Positions 58,486 through 64,000 of a stretch of 64,000 nucleotides of DNA are shown in pieces. The first letter of the stretch is position 1, and every line of letters starts with the position of its first letter. The translations under genes and the position numbers were made by a program. The stretch comes from Pseudeuparius sepicola (taxonomy: Eukaryota; Arthropoda; Insecta; Coleoptera; Anthribidae). Location: assembly GCA_963920635.1 (NCBI GenBank), contig OY987299.1, forward strand, positions 28,350,901 to 28,414,900, in the 5' to 3' direction. The notes under the pieces were generated by a model, which had not been told where the DNA came from, searched no databases, and worked only from the letters and a program-made list of their open reading frames with translations.

Positions 58486-59092
58486 GAAAAGACAAATTAA
58501 AAATTGAAAATCTTAAAGTCAAAACTCCACAAATAGTTTTTAATAAAATTAAAAACTGCAAAATCTGTACATGTTTCGAACCACTAGGGATTCATCTTCA
58601 GCAGTAAATTAAATGGTAAGAAATATTGACAAAGCTAGAAAAATAATGTATAGGTCAGGAACAAAATACTAAAAAACTGATAAAAACAACCTTACCTTCC
58701 AAGAGATCAAATAATATCTTCTAAAGAAAATATTTGTGTAAATAAAATTTTGTTGAAAAGGTTGAAAGAATAAAATGACAAATATAAAATTTTGAAGGGA
58801 AATCTCAAATATATAGGGATGAAAAAATTAAAAATTATATTTTAATAATAATAATAAAGGGAAAGTAAGCCAAATTGTATTGATGAGGAAATAAAAAATA
58901 TATATATATTTTAAATTAGAAATGAGTATCAAATCGTTTTCAACAATAAAAAAGAACTAGTCATTGGTAGAAATAAGAAATTTTAAGGACTTATAGAACT
59001 GTTCGAAACATGTACAGATTTTGTAGTTTTTAATTTTATTAAAAACTATTTGTGGAGTTTTGACTTTAAGATTTTCAATTTTTAATTTTAAT
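58486..59092. mobile_element. Penelope-like terminal inverted repeats (non-autonomous)
   Basis: About 95-base arms (58494-58590 and 58989-59092) are mirror images. On the minus strand the left arm begins with the PLE 3' motif: CTGAAGA, one base, GAATC-loop-GGTTC, GAAAC, then ATGTACAGATTTTGCAG. The right arm repeats GTTCGAAACATGTACAGATT. No RT or GIY-YIG sequence in the AT-rich spacer. The arrangement fits a PLE pseudo-LTR pair that lost its body. Confidence 0.6.
58572..58604 (-). ncRNA. PLE-type hammerhead-like motif
   Basis: Same layout as 38468-38500 on the other strand: CTGAAGA, one extra base, a 5-bp stem (GAATC/GGTTC) and GAAAC. The cleavage site and the closing stem were not located. 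Confidence 0.45.
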
Positions 59093-59320
59093 TATTCTTA
59101 AAGCTAACTATCGAATGTGTTTTCTATCATCCCCTAACTTGGCTATCAAAAGGTTTTCGGGATGACCAAAATATTCCTTTCTCTCAATTACGGGATCTAT
59201 TACCTTTTTTAGTTCTTCAGGGAGGTAGCAATATTTGCTGATAATGTTAAATAATTGCCTAGCACCATCCTTATTGCAAGACCAATTGCATTTAATTTTA
59301 AACCGGCATATGGTATACAC
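59085..59320 (-). pseudogene. Fragment of an unidentified insect protein family
   Basis: The minus-strand reading YLPEELKKVIDPVIERKEYF, GHPENLLIAKLGDDRKHIR, one in-frame stop (TAG), then LALRIIK. Phrases such as FxHPENLLLxMLxDxRxHIREL are familiar to me from uncharacterised insect proteins that often accompany repeats, but I cannot name the family. The upstream end is lost near 59335. The one stop and truncation mark it as dead. It abuts the PLE repeat. Confidence 0.4.
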
Positions 59321-59335
59321 TTTAACTTTTAACTT

Positions 59336-59961
59336 TTGCAGGTTTACAGAAAAGCATTTTTCAAGTTTATTAGTTCGGTTTACATTAGAGAATGACAGAA
59401 TGACATGGCCAGATCACAGAAATTGTTAGACACGACACACGACCCACAAAACAACTACCTACCTGCGTCTGTACGGTCGAGTTTGGACAACCGTTTATAG
59501 AACTGTCTTTCTCTAGAGAATCGATTTCGATTCAAAGTGCACGTCTGAGATTAGAACGGAGGTCGAATTTTTGGGGCTTCGATTACTAGTGTAACCGGCA
59601 ACGTCGCAAACGCAATTTCACTGCTCCAAATTAAGGCGCGCAGTTTAAAATTTTTATATATTTTTTAGTTAATAACAAACTTAGGTATTGATGAGAAATT
59701 TGCTGAGGGGGATTTTATTAAAGAGTTATGTGATTAATTTCATTCTAGTAGTAAGAAATATCGAAATTCGATTGAGTGAACAAGGCTCATTGTTTATGAT
59801 TTAAAGCTATAATACAACAAGATACGCACTACTTTCCTCGCAGAGAAATCAAAAGTCAAAGGAAATGCCATAGTTATAAATTAAAATATAACCAGCCCAA
59901 ATCCATTGAAAAAACCTTCTGTCACTAGCCAGTCATCGGTGATGGCTCATTCGAGTATTTA
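59336..59961. other. No recognised feature
   Basis: Nothing supported. Confidence 0.4.
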
Positions 59962-60524
59962 GTGTAGGCAAGTTAGACTTTTTAGAAGAAAAAAATTATA
60001 AAGTTTTGAAATTTTGGTTGTGAACTCCCAGTAGGAACCCGAATACAGATCCGAAGAATTCCCACCCCCCCGGGGGGAGCTTCATCCCTTTTTCAGTTTT
60101 GCTTCTATACATTTTTTTGCTCGCGCTACTACTTTTCGAGATAATGGACGCAAAAGACGGCGCAAGGCTTATTTTTTGTTCGCGCTGAAAACTATGCTTA
60201 TTTTCCAAAGTCATTTATTCGCGTTGGGTGTGAGATACTCAAAAAAATATAAGACATTTTTTGTGGAGAATTTAATGGAGAATCTAAAAAGTCCTATAAC
60301 TTTTTCTCGTCAGAGTTACGGTTTACGTGCAAAACGCAAAAAATCCGTCAAGGTCACGTTTGGGGGGTGTTTTTTTGGGCAATAGGAGATGAAGCTCCCC
60401 CCGGGGGAGGGTGGGAACTCTTCGGATCTGTATTCGGGTTCCTACTGGGAGTTCACAACCAAAATTTCAAAACTTTATAAATATTTTCTTCTAAACGTCG
60501 TTTTTTTATCTAACTTGCCTACAC
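59962..60524. mobile_element. 563-bp inverted-repeat element, TA-flanked, with GTGTAGGC ends
   Basis: Left end GTGTAGGCAAGTTAGA and the inverse at 60524, TA at 59960-59961 and 60525-60526. The arms share the long block GTGAACTCCCAGTAGGAACC, GAATACAGATCCGAAGA, and a C8/G-rich palindrome (CCCCCCGGGGGGAG). The loop (about 60100-60370) contains further weak mirror similarity. Distinct end sequence from the CAGGGTG group. Confidence 0.85.
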
Positions 60525-61054
60525 TAATTGTTTTCGCCTGATCGACAAGGGAAAATATTTCTCGATGGCCCATGGGAAGTACCGACTATCTTGGGTACAG
60601 AAGCCAAAGACGCCAGCCTCAGTCTGTGACGACATCACCCGACTGTAGGTCGAATTTGAAAGTGAAACGCCACCGACACAATACGAAACAACGTCAACAC
60701 AACGGAACTTTCGCCAACGCCGCCGAGCCTACCGTTTTCAATTACGCGGGCCGCCCGAATCAGAAGGCCATTAGCACGATCGGACGGCCGGGCCGTCGGG
60801 ACGCACTAATTCAACGTGGCCACCGTTGTGCGCCGCTCTATAACTGGTATAATACGCCAGTGTTACGAGGCGCTAAGTCGCAGTTAGCCGGTGGATTGGC
60901 GCGCCACACCGTGGCCATATACACGGCTGCCCTATAGGGGAGGCAAGCACCAGCATACATCATGCCATTAATGTGTTGATGGGCTGGCATGGCGGAGCCA
61001 CATCGACACGTAGAATCTGTACTGTGTACTATACCGCGATACCCTTTATGTGTT
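60525..61054. other. GC-rich block (about 60560-60950), no gene recognised
   Basis: A 121-codon plus-strand frame at 60572-60937 crosses it; no domain recognised and no second copy in the window. Could be a CpG-rich unique sequence. Confidence 0.4.
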
Positions 61055-61165
61055 TGAATCAGGGACCCTTTAAAATAAGGGGACCCAGCATGTCACAGTC
61101 TATCACATAGGAAAAGTGAAGCCTTGTTTTCTGTATATCTCCACAGATAACGTAACCTAGATTGG
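61055..61165 (-). repeat. Dispersed repeat B, copy 2
   Basis: Reverse complement of the 11237-11346 copy, nearly identical over about 100 bases (CAGACTGTGACATGCTGGGT-like core). Confidence 0.7.
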
Positions 61166-62087
61166 CAGATCCTTTGTTCTCCGAATTCGGATTCGCCTCA
61201 GAGTCACCTATTAGAAAATATTCCAAAACCCTACTTTATAGTCTCAGAAACTGTGGACGGCAGTCAAGAAGTGCAATAAATCCATTCCCTCTGCCGGTGG
61301 CCCCTCCTCTCTCAAAATGGAAGGCTCATAGGCAATTCTACCAGGGGCGCTCATTATGAAAGTATTGTGTAAAAAAATACTGCGAACCCGCACAGGCGAT
61401 TTTGTATTTATGAATAGGTAGAGGTAGGTAGGTACAGAAAAAAAATAATAATAAGGCAGACAGCGTTGCAGTTCTATAACAACCACTATAAGTTATCACA
61501 ACTAGGAAATTTCTTGAACTCTAGTGTGGAAGTACCTATTTAGGTTACACATTTATGTGGTAGGTGGTAGGAGTGTTATTTTAACGTTTTATAGATGAAT
61601 GCGAGGGAAGGACAATGTAGGATTATATAATATAAGTTATAATGACCATTTTTCTCCTTTGGATAATATACAATGTGACAAAAAATAAGGTCTGTATAAT
61701 AAGGGAATTTTTTGCAGAACTATTTAAAATTTGACTTTGCCAGCAGCTTGTGCTTGTACAAGGATAAAAATTACGTTCGCAAAAGTGGTCTCGTCGTCAC
61801 GTGGTAACTGTCAAATTTGACATTTGACAAGAAAAAAACGTCAGTTATTTATCGAAATATCGAAACCACATAAAAAATTCCTATATTCTATATTATGCTT
61901 TTGCAGTTTGAAATAGCGCAAAGGAATTCTGGATGTAAAGTTTCATTAAGAAGAACATACAGCGTGTCCCGCTCTGATGTCCGGAAAAGAGAAAAGTTTT
62001 TTTATTGATGGGGTTTATGACAAGAAGTCACTATTTAGAATTTAAAAAAATGTTGTTAGTCACCAAGAGTAGGTAAAGTAGAGAGTA
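61166..62087. other. No recognised feature before the pogo-type element
   Basis: AT-rich; a terminus-like ACAGCGTGTCCCGCTCTG near 61968 has no visible partner. Confidence 0.4.
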
Positions 62088-62455
62088 CCGTAGAATGGGT
62101 ATACTTTGATCAATTTTCCAATACAATGTTGAATAGCATTTTTTCCTCTAGAGCTAACCTTTTGTAAAAAATATACTAATATCGGAATATCCTCTTCTAC
62201 CGATTCTGAAATTATGGTTTCTTTTGAAGCGTTATTTTAAGCTAAAAAAAAATTAAAATACCCGATCAATGTTAAACCTATTTTGGGGATACTTTGATCA
62301 ACCTTGGTTTTTAAGTGAAATAACAAAGTATCCCCACGTAAAAGATTAAAAATGTTTTTTAAAAATTAGACATGCCCATTTAGCAACTTTTAGGCTTTTT
62401 TATTCGCCGATTCAACGATAAATAAGGACAAAAACATGTTTTTTCTTAGGAATCT

Positions 62456-62461
62456 TTTATT
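62456..62461 (-). terminator. Poly(A) signal of the pogo-type gene
   Basis: AATAAA on the minus strand, about 114 bases downstream of the stop codon. Confidence 0.5.
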
Positions 62462-62574
62462 TGGAATGAAAAATTAGCCTCTATAGATCTTTGAACTCTG
62501 AAAAAACTTAACAAAAGCTCTTAAACTACAAATAACACTTTATAAAATACTTTGGAATAAATCAACATCATCAT

Positions 62575-64000
62575 CTAAACTTCAACTATTTTGATTTCAC
62601 TCTCAAAAATATATAAACTGTTGCCGTCTTGGTCACGTTCTATCGAAGGGTTAGGCAAAAGTTCGAGGATATCGTCTTGATTGATTTCACTGATATCATC
62701 AACGATAAATTTAAATTGTTTTTTGCTTTTACGAATGGATTTCATCCCCATTACCACTATTTGAGGAGCCAGCTCTATGACTTTACACACATATTTATAG
62801 CTTTTTTTCCCCTTTGTCGAACAAAATTTAGCTAAAATATACTGTCCCACATTAACACGGATTTCGCGTTTTTCCTCAGGTATTCTCGAAAGCTCTATCA
62901 TATTTGCTATTGAACTCGAACTCTGAGGAGAGGAGGAAGCATACACTGCTGATCCTGAGGAACAAGGTTGAGGAGCCGAAGAGGTGGTGACACTGCGTCC
63001 AGGCAAAACGTCAAGCCTTTTCTTTCTTGTTTGTTTTTCTGAAGTCGCATCATTAAATCTTTTTGCTTTTAACAGTGCAACTAAAGCAGTTTCGGCGTCT
63101 CCACCGGCATTTTCTGCTTCATTGTCCTCCTGAGGAAACCGTTTAAAAACCTGAGAACGATCGACTGGGAAAATCCCTGCTGATCGAAAAGCACTTATTA
63201 AGTTGCGTTTAATTGCACTTGTCTCATTGGCTGCCTCACTTCCAACTTTTGAGGGAACTGCATCCATTCTCTCTAGACATTTCTTTAAAAGTCTAGGGAA
63301 ACTGACTTTGGGAACCGTGCCGAACCGAGGATTTTGGCTTTTCCACTCAGTTAATACTGTCCGCCAGGACTGTTTCATGGCGCGGAAAAACCCCACATCA
63401 AGAGGTTGGCATAGATGGGTAGAATTCGGCACTAAACATATGAACCGAATATCGTTTTCAGCGCACATATTTAAGACATCGTTGTCCATGTGGGTTGAGA
63501 GATTGTCGCCTATTATAGCCTTCGCCCCTGGTAAGCGTTTTGCATGGGGCAAAAAGCAACTAGAAAACCAGTCTCGAAACGTAACCCCATCCAGCCAGCC
63601 ACTAGCTGTTCTATTAAATCTGGAACCCAGATTGCAGCAGGGCTTATTGCAGCATGGAGATCCTTGTGGACCCCCCTCCTTCCAAGTATCGTACAGATGA
63701 AGGCTTTTGTATATTACGTAGGGAGGCAATAATGTGCCGTCGGCTGAACCACACACCATTATTGTCGTTGCACTCTTAGAATGATTCATTATTTTCTCAG
63801 GGTACTTCACACCCCTCCTGTAAATGCCTCGCATCTTGCCCGGATCATCGCTGACATTCGTTTCATCGTAATTGAATATGTTAGTGTTTGGTAAACCTTC
63901 CAGTGCCCTTTCTAAGTTATCAAAGAATTCGCCCATGGTCTCTTTTGACACGGATGCCCGAGATTTCTTAATATTGGTTGCTATCCTTTGACCAAAAGAA
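62575..64000 (-). CDS. pogo-family DDE transposase, partial (5' end outside window)
   Basis: Over 470 open codons run off the right edge; numbering here starts at the Val codon at 63951. The DDE_1 core is complete. The first Asp is in FNYDETN (about 29), the second in IIGDNLSTHM (about 149) and the third in NSTHLCQPLDVGFF (about 185), 35 residues apart and Asp at all three sites as in pogo/Tigger. A SADGTLLPPYVIYK segment lies between. The C-terminal 130 residues are basic and Ser-rich, then a compact domain (NVGQYILAKFCSTKGKKSYK..DDILELLPNP) often seen after DDE_1 in insects. A Cys-rich stretch (SPCCNKPCCNLG, about 98-109) sits where relatives usually have GxRYN. The stop is TAG at 62575. 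No frameshift, so it is probably recent. The helix-turn-helix DNA-binding N-terminus would be upstream. It cuts and re-inserts its own element in the nucleus. Confidence 0.9.
   Translation of the reverse strand, partial: SFGQRIATNIKKSRASVSKETMGEFFDNLERALEGLPNTNIFNYDETNVSDDPGKMRGIYRRGVKYPEKIMNHSKSATTIMVCGSADGTLLPPYVIYKSLHLYDTWKEGGPQGSPCCNKPCCNLGSRFNRTASGWLDGVTFRDWFSSCFLPHAKRLPGAKAIIGDNLSTHMDNDVLNMCAENDIRFICLVPNSTHLCQPLDVGFFRAMKQSWRTVLTEWKSQNPRFGTVPKVSFPRLLKKCLERMDAVPSKVGSEAANETSAIKRNLISAFRSAGIFPVDRSQVFKRFPQEDNEAENAGGDAETALVALLKAKRFNDATSEKQTRKKRLDVLPGRSVTTSSAPQPCSSGSAVYASSSPQSSSSIANMIELSRIPEEKREIRVNVGQYILAKFCSTKGKKSYKYVCKVIELAPQIVVMGMKSIRKSKKQFKFIVDDISEINQDDILELLPNPSIERDQDGNSLYIFESEIKIVEV

Larger units (their letters stand above)
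62088..64000 (-). mobile_element. pogo/Tigger-type DNA transposon, 3' end and gene body (truncated by window)
   Basis: The 3' terminus is placed at 62088 because TA (62086-62087) precedes CCGTAGAATGGGTATACTTT. Subterminal repeats follow: GGGTATACTTTGATCAA (62097-62113), CCCGATCAA near 62261, GGGGATACTTTGATCA (62285-62300) and inverse CAAAGTATCCCC (62324-62335). The transposase gene on the minus strand is open to the right edge. The 5' terminus is outside, so the TIR and TA duplication cannot be confirmed. Confidence 0.75.

Noticed and set aside
63203..63700. 165-codon plus-strand frame opposite the pogo transposase
   Set aside because: Antisense shadow of a clearly coding minus-strand gene.

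Overview
The window reads as non-genic, repeat-dominated nuclear DNA of an animal, most likely an insect. It is AT-rich (about one third G+C by eye), CpG is not depleted, no bacterial-style gene packing is present, and no complete host gene is recognisable. The transposon content is typical of insects: Tc1/mariner-type TA-flanked palindromic elements, pogo/Tigger, hAT, a THAP-type exon, Penelope-like retroelements (PLEs), LINEs of both the jockey/CR1-like and the restriction-like-endonuclease (R4/Dong-like) kind, and SINE/tRNA-derived fragments. I cannot name the species; a beetle or another insect with a repeat-rich genome would fit.

Layout. 0-9 kb: half of a palindromic element, a probable hammerhead ribozyme (957-1026), the first exon of a THAP-domain protein (1447-1517), and three TA-flanked inverted-repeat elements (4009-5239, 6071-7202, 7244-8153), two of which keep a transposase C-terminus in their central loop. 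9-19 kb: dispersed GC-richer repeats, a 1467-bp perfect-register tandem duplication (12140-15073), and AT-rich DNA. 19-26 kb: a half palindromic element, a PLE relic (reverse transcriptase YVDD box plus GIY-YIG endonuclease), and two more inverted-repeat elements. 28-33 kb: a LINE 3' end with a roughly 300-bp TTCTA tail, palindrome halves, and a tRNA-like fragment. 33.9-42.3 kb: a 3.1-kb element with terminal inverted repeats, a second PLE relic, and further palindromes. 43.8-50.7 kb: an internally deleted hAT with an exact 8-bp target duplication, a dispersed repeat interrupted by a SINE, and a Dong-like LINE fragment bordered by TAA repeats. 50.8-60.5 kb: a 1.3-kb palindromic element, a degenerate array of TTRATTYAA-type motifs, a near-perfect 643-bp palindrome, PLE terminal repeats, and another palindromic element. 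62.1-64 kb: an apparently intact pogo-type transposase (minus strand) running off the right edge.

Nothing here works together as a pathway. The common theme is non-autonomous DNA built as long inverted repeats at TA targets, with ends such as CAGGGTG. The observation most worth testing is the hammerhead ribozyme at about 1 kb. Next come the shared motif architecture of the pogo element and a 0.9-kb non-autonomous relative, and the unexplained motif array at 55-56.5 kb.
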